Shown: positions 36,073 through 44,615 of the stretch, piece by piece
Numbering within the stretch: position 1 is the stretch's first letter
How the letters are laid out: the number at the start of each line of letters is the position of its first letter
NCBI GenBank assembly: GCA_016712675.1
Contig: JADJQR010000001.1
Coordinates: 2,728,001 to 2,792,000 of the forward strand
Length of the DNA stretch: 64,000 bases
From: a bacterium
GTDB taxonomy: Bacteria; Krumholzibacteriota; Krumholzibacteriia; LZORAL124-64-63
Direction: 5' to 3'
Position numbers and translations under genes: made by a program
The notes under the pieces: model-generated
Database searches by the model: none
Seen by the model: only the letters and a program-made list of their open reading frames with translations
What the model was told of the DNA's origin: nothing

Positions 36073-37200
36073 TCAGCGCAGCGGTTCAGGATAAGACATC
36101 GTCAGCCGTATCTCAAGATGCGGCAAGGGGAAGTGAGACGGCAACGGCGCGAACGGCGACGAGGACAGCAGCGCTGCCCGCGACGCGTTATGGAGCGATT
36201 CGTGACCGTCGGTCTCGAGGACCTCCGCCAGGGTGACCCGGCCGTCGCGTTCGACCACCACGCGCATGACCGTCTTACCCCAGATCAGGCCCAGCCGGCG
36301 CCCTTCCGGCACCACCCAGTTGCGCATCAGTGTGTTGCCGAAGGCCTGCATCCACGGGGCGTAGTTCCATTCCCAGGTGTTCAGGCTGAAGTCGCCCACA
36401 CGCGCGACGCCGCTGGCCTGCGGCCCACTCGCGTCCTGGTCGTAGTCGATTCCGCGGTCCCCCGGCGTGCCACGATCGGCCCTCTGCAGCACCGAGGGCG
36501 CCGACGTCCCCCCCCACCAGTCCTCCAGCGGCTTCGCCGCGGCCGGCGGCGACTCCTCGCGCGGCGGCGCCGGTTCGGCGTCCTCCTGGCGCGGGACCGG
36601 CAGCGCGCCCTGCTCGTCCGCCGTCAGGCTGCGGGACTGCTTGCGTTCCTGTTCGCGCCGGGCCCGCTCACGTTGCGCGGCCGCGGCCGCTTCGGCCGGC
36701 GTGGGCTCGCGAAGCGGCTGTTGCGGGATCTGGGCCGACTCGGCTGCGAGGTTCACCCCGGGGGCGTTGGCCAGGTCCTCGCGCCGGAGCGCCACCTGGG
36801 GTGACTCCGCCGCGCGCGGCGCCGTGGGTTGGAGCGCGTCGGCACCGACGGTCGGGTTCGCCGCCAAGGCGTGGTACATCGCCAGGTACTGCGGCTGGTC
36901 CGGATCATCTTCCGGAGGCGTGTCGCTGGCCAGCCGCTCGGGAATCGAGGTGAAGATGCGCTCGCGCTCCGGGTCGTCCGGCTTCGACGGGTCCTCGGCG
37001 GTCGCAGATCGGTCGGGCTCGAGCGAGATCTCGACCTCGGGGGTGTGCCGCTCATTCGCGGCACCCCGCAGATCCACGGGCACGCGCTGGAAGACCAGAA
37101 CGCCGATCAGGTGTAGAACCAGCGACGCAACGAACGCCGTGGCGAGTATGCGCCGCTCACCGGGGCTGCCCCCGGGCCCGGTCTCCAGACCGCGCGGCAT
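36073..37200 (-). CDS. TonB-like energy transducer
   Basis: 375 residues with one N-terminal membrane helix (LATAFVASLVLHLIGVLVF), a long linker rich in Pro/Ala/Glu/Arg (about 60-260, including a charged EAAAAAQRERARREQERKQ-type helix), and a C-terminal domain of the TonB type (NTLMRNWVVPEGRRLGLIWGKTVMRVVVERDGRVTLAEVLETDGHESL). The ATG at 37200 is used; a TTG five codons upstream has the better ribosome site (GGGAG), so the true start may be 37215. Heads the run into exbB-exbD. Confidence 0.82.
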   Translation of the reverse strand: MPRGLETGPGGSPGERRILATAFVASLVLHLIGVLVFQRVPVDLRGAANERHTPEVEISLEPDRSATAEDPSKPDDPERERIFTSIPERLASDTPPEDDPDQPQYLAMYHALAANPTVGADALQPTAPRAAESPQVALRREDLANAPGVNLAAESAQIPQQPLREPTPAEAAAAAQRERARREQERKQSRSLTADEQGALPVPRQEDAEPAPPREESPPAAAKPLEDWWGGTSAPSVLQRADRGTPGDRGIDYDQDASGPQASGVARVGDFSLNTWEWNYAPWMQAFGNTLMRNWVVPEGRRLGLIWGKTVMRVVVERDGRVTLAEVLETDGHESLHNASRAALLSSSPFAPLPSHFPLPHLEIRLTMSYPEPLR

Positions 37201-37374
37201 CGCCGTGATCGCCAACTGCCAACTCCCTCGCCCCCGGTGGACGGACTGCCCGCCCGCCGAACGCGAAATGTTACGGCAAGGCGCCGGGCAATGCCAACAC
37301 GGGTTGACGCACCGGGCCGCCGGATCGATCGTGGTCCTGCGCGCCGCCACCGTGGCGGGCGCGAAAGGCCGTCC

Positions 37375-38325
37375 ATGGATGCCGGGGAACGATTCCTGAG
37401 CCTGCTGCCGGAGGACCTGCGAGGGTCCGTGCGCCGCGGCCTGCCTTTGTCCGGGCTCACGACGCTAAGGGTGGGGGGACCGGCGGCACTCGTCTGCCCG
37501 GTGCAGAACCCGGAACAGGCCCTACGGTTCCAACAGACGGCAGACCAGGCCGGTCTACCCTGGTTCGTGCTCGGCGGTGGCAGCAACGTCCTGGCCGACG
37601 ACCGCGGCTTCGGCGGTGCGATCCTGAAGATCGAGGCCGTCGGGCTGGAGCGCCAGGGCGATGCGATCGCGGTGCAGGCCGGGATGCCGTTCGACGCGCT
37701 GGTCGCCGCGACCCTGGCCGAGGGCCTGTGCGGACTCGAATTCGCGTCGGGCATTCCCGGCAGCGTCGGCGGGGCACTGGCCGGGAATGCCGGCTGCTAT
37801 GGGCGCGAGATCCGCGACCTCGTGGGCGAGGTCACGGTGCTGACTCCCGGCGGGCGCATCGAGCGCCGCGGGCCCGAGGAGTGCGGCTTCCGCTACCGGG
37901 GCTCGGCCCTGCGCGACGCCGGGGACATCGTCCTGTCGGCGGTCCTGCGCCTGCACCGGGGAGGGCTCGACGCGGCCGTGGCCGAGCGCAACGCCCACCT
38001 GGCCGACCGGCGGGCCAAGCACCCGGTCACCGAACCGAGCGCTGGCAGTTGGTTCCGCAACCTCGACCCGGCGGAGCCCGGGGGGCGCCGCCAACCTGCC
38101 GGCGTGTTGCTGGAGGAAGCCGGAGCCAAGCAGATGCGCGAAGGAGACGCGGCCGTCTTCGCCCGGCATGCCAACATCATCGTCAACCTGGGCCACGCCC
38201 GCAGCGACGAGGTGCGCCGGTTGGTCTCACGCATGCGCGAAGCCGTGCAACGAAGGTTCGATGTACTCCTGCAGGAAGAGGTTCGATACCTGGACCCGTC
38301 CGCGCCGGCAGGGCGGACTATTTGA
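37375..38325 (+). CDS. murB: UDP-N-acetylenolpyruvoylglucosamine reductase
   Basis: FAD enzyme that makes UDP-MurNAc for peptidoglycan. The 316 residues include TTLRVGGPAALVCPV, the FAD-binding VLGGGSNVLADDRGFGG, EFASGIPGSVGGALAGNAGCYGREI, FRYRGSAL, and the C-terminal catalytic region with SAGSWFRN and the terminal Glu-type HANIIVNLG segment. It is a plus-strand gene transcribed away from the TonB-like gene; ATG at 37375 with AAAGG upstream. Its last eight bases overlap the end of the convergent surface-protein gene. Type I MurB, lacking the long insert. Confidence 0.93.
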   Translation: MDAGERFLSLLPEDLRGSVRRGLPLSGLTTLRVGGPAALVCPVQNPEQALRFQQTADQAGLPWFVLGGGSNVLADDRGFGGAILKIEAVGLERQGDAIAVQAGMPFDALVAATLAEGLCGLEFASGIPGSVGGALAGNAGCYGREIRDLVGEVTVLTPGGRIERRGPEECGFRYRGSALRDAGDIVLSAVLRLHRGGLDAAVAERNAHLADRRAKHPVTEPSAGSWFRNLDPAEPGGRRQPAGVLLEEAGAKQMREGDAAVFARHANIIVNLGHARSDEVRRLVSRMREAVQRRFDVLLQEEVRYLDPSAPAGRTI

Positions 38326-41107
38326 CGAGCACCAGACGGGTTGCAGCCGTGCCGCCCGGGCTGGACACCCGAAGCAGATAGACCCCTGCCGGAGCCGGAA
38401 GCCCTCCGGACCGCCCATCCCACGCCACGTCATGGTCGCCCGGCGGCAACTCCCCCTCCTGCAGGAGCGCCACGCGCCTGCCGGCCAGATCGTGCACAGT
38501 CACGGCGACCGGGCCACCGGCCGGCAACCGGAAGACCGCGCGGAAGTGCGGATTGCCTGGATTGGGCCACGGGGCGGCCGCCCACCTCGGTACTCCGGCC
38601 GGCGCGCCCGCCGGTCCGGCGCACGCGGCCGGCACCTCCACGGTCCGCGATTCGCTGATGCCGTCGGCCCGGTCGACGACCAGGCGCAATTCGGTCACCC
38701 GCCCCCAATTCTCCAGCGCCCGGGCATCCAGCACCAGATCCCAGGCCATCGCCTCCGCGTCGAGGCGTCCGGCACGCGCGCCATGGGCGTCCGCAAGTAG
38801 GCGCCAGGGGCCCCCGTCCCGGGCTTCGAGCCGCCAGAGGTCGCCCGGTCCCGGCTCCAGGCGCGCGCGCAGGCGGTCGCCTTCGCAGTCGGCCCGCAGC
38901 ACCTGGGGTTCGAGGGCCACCCCTGCCGGATCGACGTTCAGGTGGGCGACCCCCAGTTCGAGCACCCCGTCGAGCGCCAGGAGGTCGGCGGTGCCGTCGG
39001 CATTGACATCGGCCACGGCGAACTCGAGCACGTCGGCGGTGCTGCGCACCGCCACCGCTGCGCTCTGGTTCCACGGCACCAGGCTGAGGTAGATTTCGAG
39101 CCGGCCCACCTGTCGCAGCCCGACGACGACGTCTCCCCTGCCGTCCCGATCGAAGTCACCGATCTCCAGCCCCGACGGCGCGGCATCCAGCGCGTGCGAA
39201 CCGGTACGACGGACGAGCACGCCCGCACCCCGGTTCTCGTAGGAGATGAGCGAACGGTCGTTGCGGCAACCCACCACCAGGTCCTGGTCGAGGTCGCCGT
39301 CCAGGTCCCCCCCGGCCAGGAACGCCGCGCCGTTGCCGGCGTTCAGCCACTGGCCCTGGGCAAACACGCGCCCACCCTCGTTCATCCGCCACCACAGCCG
39401 ACTGGTACCGTCGACCGCGACGATCTCCAGATCACGATCGCCGTCGAGGTCCGTCAGTCGGATCTGGATCGCCGGCACCGCATAGGAGACCGAAACCGGC
39501 GCGTCGAAGTTGCCGTCACCGAGCCCGTACAGCACCTTGACGTCGGCCCCGCCGACCGTCGTCACCGCCACGTCGACCCACCCGTCCGCATCGATGTCGC
39601 CGGCCACGGCTCCGGACGGGTAGGAGCCGATCGGCGTTCGCGAGATCTCGCGGTAGGTGCCCCCTGGCTCGCGATCCAGCACCACCACGGCAAGAGCGCC
39701 CAAATCGAGCACGGCGATCTCCGCTTCCGCGTCGGCGTCCAGCGCCAGCGGCGCGAACCGCCCGTTCGGGAAGCCCAAGTCGATCGCCACAGGCGTCGTC
39801 GCGATGGTTCCGTCGGCCCTGCCGGGGAACAGGGCGAGGCCCGTACCCAGCGCCGAGGCGACCAGGACGTCCGCACGGCCATCGCCGTCGAAATCGGCAT
39901 GGCCAAGACCGCCCGGCAGTGCGTCCATCGCGAAGGTGGGCAGACCCCAGAACGCCGGACCCGGTCGGGCCAGCATCACCGAGAGCACGGTTCCATCGGC
40001 GCTGACGGAAGCGACATCAGCCAAGTTGTCGCCGTTCAGCTCGGCCGGCGCCGAAGCCAACGGTCGACATCCCGGGAAATAGGCCCCGTGGCTCTGCCAG
40101 AGACCGCCGGCCAGGCTGGCGAACTCGGCGGCGCCGCGCTCCGGGTTCACCGCCAACAGGGCCGGCCCGCCACCTTCCAGAGACCAGACCGCGAGGCCGC
40201 GCGCCGGCAGGGCCAGGTCGAGCGAGCCGACACCCGTGAAACCACCGCCGTCGGCGCGCAGGAACTCGAGGCGGGGCTCATCACGATCGGCGACCACCAG
40301 TTCGTGGCTGCCGTCGCCGTCCAGATCGCAGGCTGCCAACGTGCCGGCAGCAAGTCCCGCGACTGCGGCAAACCGCACGCCGACACCGTCGTCGGGCGTG
40401 GCCGAAAGAACCCCGAGATCGCCCGAGAGGCGCCCGCGCTGGGCGAAAACCGCTTCGGGTGTGCCATCCCCGGCAAGGTCGGCACCGGCCACCGCGAAGG
40501 GCTCGTCACCGCATTCCACGACGCTCAGGACGCCCCAGCCGCCCCGATCGGCCAGCACGGCGACCCTGTCGACACCCGGTTGCGTGACCGCCAGCCAAGC
40601 GTCGCCGCCCGGAACGTCGCCAAACCAGGCGAGCATGCCCGGATCCTCCTCCAGCAGGACGGAGGCCGCCAGGCTCAGGTTCGGGAAAGCAGCACTCACG
40701 CGCACAAAAAGGACCCGGTCGGGATCCGCGGCCGCGACCACGACGCCAAGCTGGCCGGCCGGCAGCCCCACCCATGGCTGCAGATGCACGAGTCGCCCTT
40801 GCGTCACCAACTGGTACATGACCTGGAATGTGCCCGTCACCGGCGCGTAGCGCACGAGGGCAAGATTGCCGCCCTGCAGGCCGACCAGCAGGTCGTCGGT
40901 CGCGCGTTCCGGCAGCCGAACGCCCAGGACCGACAGCCCCGGCTGCGCCAAGGTCACCGAACGCGGGCCCGGAAAGTCGACGCCGGCCCCCGCGGAACCA
41001 CCCGATACGCAGAGCCAGCCGGACAGCAAGACCGCAACGAGATGGGCAACCCCCAGGGACGGGCGCCGGCCGACCCTTATGCTTCCGGTCGTTCCGCGGG
41101 CAGGCAT
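38318..41107 (-). CDS. Secreted FG-GAP/VCBS-repeat protein with FlgD-Ig-like C-terminal domain
   Basis: 929 residues. After a signal segment (about 20-45), about ten repeats of the integrin-like type are seen, each with a D-x-D/N-x-D-G calcium-loop pattern (DLDGDGSHELVVAD, DFDGDGRADVLVAS, DIDADGWVDVAV, DFDRDGRGDVVV, DVNADGTADLLA). The last 85 residues form a FlgD-Ig-like domain: WPNPGNPHFRAVFRLPAGG, VHDLAGRRVALLQEG, ending GVYLLRVSS...RLVLVK. Such C-terminal domains often mark export by a sorting system related to T9SS. TTG 9 bases upstream is an alternative start. Surface adhesion is likely but not shown. Confidence 0.82.
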   Translation of the reverse strand: MPARGTTGSIRVGRRPSLGVAHLVAVLLSGWLCVSGGSAGAGVDFPGPRSVTLAQPGLSVLGVRLPERATDDLLVGLQGGNLALVRYAPVTGTFQVMYQLVTQGRLVHLQPWVGLPAGQLGVVVAAADPDRVLFVRVSAAFPNLSLAASVLLEEDPGMLAWFGDVPGGDAWLAVTQPGVDRVAVLADRGGWGVLSVVECGDEPFAVAGADLAGDGTPEAVFAQRGRLSGDLGVLSATPDDGVGVRFAAVAGLAAGTLAACDLDGDGSHELVVADRDEPRLEFLRADGGGFTGVGSLDLALPARGLAVWSLEGGGPALLAVNPERGAAEFASLAGGLWQSHGAYFPGCRPLASAPAELNGDNLADVASVSADGTVLSVMLARPGPAFWGLPTFAMDALPGGLGHADFDGDGRADVLVASALGTGLALFPGRADGTIATTPVAIDLGFPNGRFAPLALDADAEAEIAVLDLGALAVVVLDREPGGTYREISRTPIGSYPSGAVAGDIDADGWVDVAVTTVGGADVKVLYGLGDGNFDAPVSVSYAVPAIQIRLTDLDGDRDLEIVAVDGTSRLWWRMNEGGRVFAQGQWLNAGNGAAFLAGGDLDGDLDQDLVVGCRNDRSLISYENRGAGVLVRRTGSHALDAAPSGLEIGDFDRDGRGDVVVGLRQVGRLEIYLSLVPWNQSAAVAVRSTADVLEFAVADVNADGTADLLALDGVLELGVAHLNVDPAGVALEPQVLRADCEGDRLRARLEPGPGDLWRLEARDGGPWRLLADAHGARAGRLDAEAMAWDLVLDARALENWGRVTELRLVVDRADGISESRTVEVPAACAGPAGAPAGVPRWAAAPWPNPGNPHFRAVFRLPAGGPVAVTVHDLAGRRVALLQEGELPPGDHDVAWDGRSGGLPAPAGVYLLRVSSPGGTAATRLVLVK

Positions 41108-41281
41108 CGTGGGCAACTCTCTTCCTGGGGCGTGTCCATGGCATTATAGGGACAACCCGACCAGCGGACAACCGGAGCGCCGTTAGGGGTTGACACCTCG
41201 GTCCCCGCACCTGAAATTAACCCGTCGTCCTGATGGCCAGCCCCGCCGGTACCCCGGGCCACGACCCGCACAGGAGCCTGC

Positions 41282-42277
41282 ATGTCGGTCAAGAGCATTC
41301 TGGCAGCGCTTTGCGTCCTTGTCGCCGGATCGTGCGGTGCGACGGCCGCCCTGGCCGACGCGCCCGCGGCAAGCCCGGACGATGCCCCTGCGGCGCGCCC
41401 GACGCGGATCTTCAAGCTGCTGAACGAATCGGCAACCGCAGCCGAGGATCTCGAGGTGGAAGAAGAGGTCGAGGTGTGGCAGCCGGGCATCCGCACGGGC
41501 ACACTCGATCTGAGCTTGTCGCTCGGCTTCGCGCACCTTTCAGGCACGCTGCTCGAGCGCGAGCAGATGATGTACCGCTTCACGACCGATGCCACCTACT
41601 GGGGCGACGTCTTGATCGAGGCGCAAGCAGCGTTCAGTCCGGTGGTGCGCATCGGCTACACGCTGAAGCCATGGCTCGCGCTGGAGGGCTATGCCGGCGT
41701 GTCGTTCTCCGAGACCAAGTCGACAGTCACCAACCGCTGGACGCGGAAGAACTCCGCCGACGCCACCGCCGAGGAGTTCAATCCCTTCGACGGCTCGCGG
41801 GATCCCGATGACGCCAGGAAGCTCGAGGAGGCCGACCAACTCACCTGGGAGATGCGGTCGCTGATCACGCTAAACGGCGGATTGGGCGTGCTCGTCTATC
41901 CATTGAATATCGGCAAGGACGGCAGCGGCCGTTGGCACCCGTACGTGACCGGCCAGTTCGGCGTCACCTCCTATGACATGAACTCGAACTTCACCACCGG
42001 TACGGCCGGAAGCAGCGATATCGCCTTTGGCGCTGGCCTGCGCATGCTGGCCGAGCGTACGGTGAGTATCCGCATCGAAGCCACATTGCATTCGAATTCG
42101 ATCGAGTTCACGCCGGCGCCGAATTTCATCGAGTCCAATACCGGGTCCATTCGCGTTCCGCTCATCGAATATCCGCGCGACGCGGATGGCGGCTACGACG
42201 AACGCCTCGTGACCGAGTTCACATCGCAGGACCTCTCCTATGTGGCCTGGACGGTCGGTTTCCAGGGCTCGTTCTAG
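41282..42277 (+). CDS. Outer-membrane beta-barrel protein (OmpA-like fold, small)
   Basis: 331 residues with a signal peptide (about 1-25, ALADA). The mature part has alternating strands: LDLSLSLGFAHLSGT, RIGYTLKPWLALEGYAGVSF, LGVLVYPLNIG, VTGQFGVTSYD, then SYVAWTVGFQGSF with a C-terminal Phe, a signal for the Bam complex. The small size and single-domain layout suggest an 8- to 12-strand barrel. RBS AGGAGCCTGC ahead of ATG 41282. A hairpin follows at 42306-42332. Function unknown. Confidence 0.72.
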   Translation: MSVKSILAALCVLVAGSCGATAALADAPAASPDDAPAARPTRIFKLLNESATAAEDLEVEEEVEVWQPGIRTGTLDLSLSLGFAHLSGTLLEREQMMYRFTTDATYWGDVLIEAQAAFSPVVRIGYTLKPWLALEGYAGVSFSETKSTVTNRWTRKNSADATAEEFNPFDGSRDPDDARKLEEADQLTWEMRSLITLNGGLGVLVYPLNIGKDGSGRWHPYVTGQFGVTSYDMNSNFTTGTAGSSDIAFGAGLRMLAERTVSIRIEATLHSNSIEFTPAPNFIESNTGSIRVPLIEYPRDADGGYDERLVTEFTSQDLSYVAWTVGFQGSF

Positions 42278-42305
42278 ACCGGTCCACCGTTATCGATGAC
42301 AGGCA

Positions 42306-42332
42306 GCGGCGGTCGCCCGAGGCGACCGCCGC
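42306..42332. terminator. Bidirectional hairpin between convergent genes
   Basis: Twelve perfect pairs (GCGGCGGTCGCC / GGCGACCGCCGC) with a CGA loop, between the barrel gene (+) and comM (-). No long T-tract, so probably Rho-aided or a 3' stability hairpin. Confidence 0.6.
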
Positions 42333-42360
42333 GCTCGTCAAGGAACCGCCGAATGCCCCT

Positions 42361-43905
42361 TCAGGTTTCGGGGGTCACGGTGGCCTCCCGACGGAACTCG
42401 AGGGCTTCCTGGATGTGTTCCGGCTCGACGTGGGTGCACTCGTCGAGGGCCGCAACGGTCGCGGCGACCTGGCGGCAGCGCACGACCGCACGCAACGAGA
42501 GCCCGAAGGCGCCGCGTGCGTGGTCCAGGAAGCGGTCAGCCCCCGACGCGGCGGGCGCGCCCCCCGTGCGCGCCCAGGCCGTCAGCCGCGCCCGCGCCGA
42601 CTCGAGGTCGGCCACCTGCGGACTGGTCCGCCAACCGCCGCCGACCGGTGGCGGCGCCCCTGGCGTAAACGACCCCTTCCACTCCGCCATGGCGGCGAAC
42701 ACTTCGATCCGATCCAGCAGAGGCCCGGGCACGCGGGACAGGTAGCGTGACCGATCGCGCGGTGCACAGCGACAGGTCCTCGTCCGGCTGCCGAAATGTC
42801 CGCAGCGACAGGGATTGCTGGCCGCCAGCAACTGGAAAGCCGCGGGGAACCGCCGCTGCCCCGGACCGCGCGACACCGTGACGTGGCCGTCCTGCAGCGG
42901 CTGGCGAAGCACGTCGAGCACCGCCGGCTGGAATTCAGCCAGTTCGTCGAGGAACAGCAGCCCGCCGTGCGCGAGCGTGGCTTCGCCCGGCCGCAGCCCG
43001 GGACCGCCACCGACGAGGCCAGCCGCCGTCACCGTGTGGTGCGGTGCGCGGAACGGCCGGCGCGTGGCGCACGCCGATGCCGACAGCAACCCGGCCGCAC
43101 TCTGGATACGCGTGACCGCAATCGCCTCTTCCGGCGTCAAGGGCGGCTGCAGGTCGGCCAGGAGGCGGCACAGGCGCGTCTTGCCCGCGCCGGGCGGTCC
43201 CACCAGGAGTAGGTTGTGCCGCCCGGTCGCCGCCACCACGGCAGCCTTGCGGGCAAGCTCCTGCCCCGTCAGGCGGCCGATCTCGCAGCAAGCCGCGTGT
43301 GCGGCCGCGACGATTGCGCCGTTGTCCCCGGCCCCTGTCGGGGTGGCGCGGGCCGGGACGGGATCGGGCTCGCGACCGGCGCGGCACCAGTCAAGCGCCT
43401 CGCGCAGGTCACGCACCGGCACCACCCGCAGACCCGGCGCCAGGGCAGCTTCCGCTCCCTGCGCTGCGGGCACGACGGCGCAGGTCCTGGCGCCGGCCGA
43501 AGGTCGCCCGACGTCCAGCAGCAGGGGCAGCAGGCCGCGCACCGACCGCACCTCGCCGAACAACGACAGCTCGCCGAAGAAGACCGCGCGCAGGCGCCCC
43601 GACGTCGCACCGTCGGCCGACCAGCCTTCGGCTGCGGCGGCAATGCCCACGGCGATCGCCAGGTCGAAAGAGGCACCGCTCTTGCGGATACCGGCGGGCG
43701 CCAGGTTGACCGTAATCCGTCCCGGCGGTACCTTCGCCCCGCAGTGCCGCAGCGCGGCCAGGACGCGCTCGCGGCTCTCGCGCACCTCGGCGCCGGGCAG
43801 GCCCACCAAATGGTAGCCGGGCAATCCGCGGTTGATCACGACCTCGACGCTGACCGCCTGCCCCGCAATGCCCGCGAGCGCACCGGTCCTGATCCTGATC
43901 GGCAT
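42361..43905 (-). CDS. comM: ComM/YifB family AAA+ ATPase
   Basis: 514 residues with the N-terminal Lon-protease-like fold (AVSVEVVINRGLPGYHLVGLPGAEVRESRERV, GASFDLAIAVGIAAA), the Mg-chelatase type AAA+ domain with Walker A LLLVGPPGAGKTRLC, sensor-region LLFLDELAEFQPAVLDVLRQPLQDG and PCRCGHFGS zinc-like Cys, and a C-terminal helical domain. ComM is a helicase that helps branch migration in natural transformation. Start ATG at 43905 with GGGAGGGG upstream. Its size is that of the family. Confidence 0.95.
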   Translation of the reverse strand: MPIRIRTGALAGIAGQAVSVEVVINRGLPGYHLVGLPGAEVRESRERVLAALRHCGAKVPPGRITVNLAPAGIRKSGASFDLAIAVGIAAAAEGWSADGATSGRLRAVFFGELSLFGEVRSVRGLLPLLLDVGRPSAGARTCAVVPAAQGAEAALAPGLRVVPVRDLREALDWCRAGREPDPVPARATPTGAGDNGAIVAAAHAACCEIGRLTGQELARKAAVVAATGRHNLLLVGPPGAGKTRLCRLLADLQPPLTPEEAIAVTRIQSAAGLLSASACATRRPFRAPHHTVTAAGLVGGGPGLRPGEATLAHGGLLFLDELAEFQPAVLDVLRQPLQDGHVTVSRGPGQRRFPAAFQLLAASNPCRCGHFGSRTRTCRCAPRDRSRYLSRVPGPLLDRIEVFAAMAEWKGSFTPGAPPPVGGGWRTSPQVADLESARARLTAWARTGGAPAASGADRFLDHARGAFGLSLRAVVRCRQVAATVAALDECTHVEPEHIQEALEFRREATVTPET

Positions 43906-44106
43906 GGCCCCTCCCCTCGGCTGCGCGCCAGATGGCAAGCGGTGTTCCGCCATCGGGGTCGGTGCCTCCAGAGGCCTGACGGCGGTCCGGTGGCCACGGT
44001 TTTCGCGCACGCGTCGGGCGCCGGTGGCGCCGATGCGGTCCTGGAACGGACAGGCACTGTCAACGCCCGCTGCCGCCGGACCCGGTGGTGTCACCTTGGC
44101 AAGGAA

Positions 44107-44132
44107 AACGGGAACCCTGCCGGGTTCCCGTT
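44107..44132 (-). terminator. Rho-independent terminator after the histone-like gene
   Basis: Eleven perfect pairs (AACGGGAACCC / GGGTTCCCGTT) with a TGCC loop, followed on the minus strand by TTCCTTGCC. It lies 46 bases beyond the stop of the 44179-44349 gene. Confidence 0.75.
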
Positions 44133-44178
44133 CGAGTCGTGGACGGCACGGCCGCGGACGCGGCGCGGTGGCCTGGAA

Positions 44179-44349
44179 CTACAGGTCGCAGGGACGAACG
44201 GTCTTGCGGCCGTTCTCGAGCGCGCGCTTCTCGGCCGCGACGATCAACTCGCGCACCTTGGCATCGAGGGCGTCGTAGAACTCGCCGGACACGTTGCACT
44301 CCTTGACCGCTTCCTTCGTCTTCGTCTTGCTGATGATCATCTCAGCCAT
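44179..44349 (-). CDS. Bacterial histone-fold protein (DUF1931-like)
   Basis: A 56-residue protein: MAEMIISKTKTKEAVKE, then CNVSGEFYDALDAKVRELI and AAEKRALENGRKTVRPCDL. This is the bacterial single-histone-fold pattern, with a short helix, a long central helix, and the RKTVRP-DL loop/helix that in archaeal histones and in Bdellovibrio HBb binds DNA. The start at 44349 follows GGGGAGGAACCCGC. Upstream in-frame codons are non-conserved. Monocistronic, with terminator behind and the M20 peptidase promoter ahead on the other strand. Likely abundant DNA-binding protein; the role is inferred from the fold. Confidence 0.78.
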   Translation of the reverse strand: MAEMIISKTKTKEAVKECNVSGEFYDALDAKVRELIVAAEKRALENGRKTVRPCDL

Positions 44350-44515
44350 GCGGGTTCCTCCCCTTGCAGTAGGCCGTGGATAGCGCCGCCGCGCCGCGCG
44401 GCAGTCGGGGCGGACGCCGCGCGGGCGTTCGTCCGCGGGCGGACCGTGGCGGCGGGCAGCTCGGGATTCAGGCGCCGGTCGCGTGAGGCGACCGGCCGAC
44501 CCGGTCACAATCGCC

Positions 44516-44544
44516 TCGACACCCCGACGTGTCAAGGGTAGTTT
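44516..44544 (+). promoter_or_regulatory. Promoter of the M20 dipeptidase gene
   Basis: TCGACA (44516-44521), 17-base spacer, TAGTTT (44539-44544), about 65 bases upstream of the predicted start codon. Confidence 0.5.
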
Positions 44545-44615
44545 GGCCAGGTACGGGCCCTCGAATCCGGCGCACCGACCCCCGCCGTGCGCCGCATCCT
44601 GACCGGGAGATGACC

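Noticed and set aside
38942-41149. Plus-strand open frame of 735 codons
   Set aside because: Antisense to the FG-GAP protein, with repeats explained by that gene.
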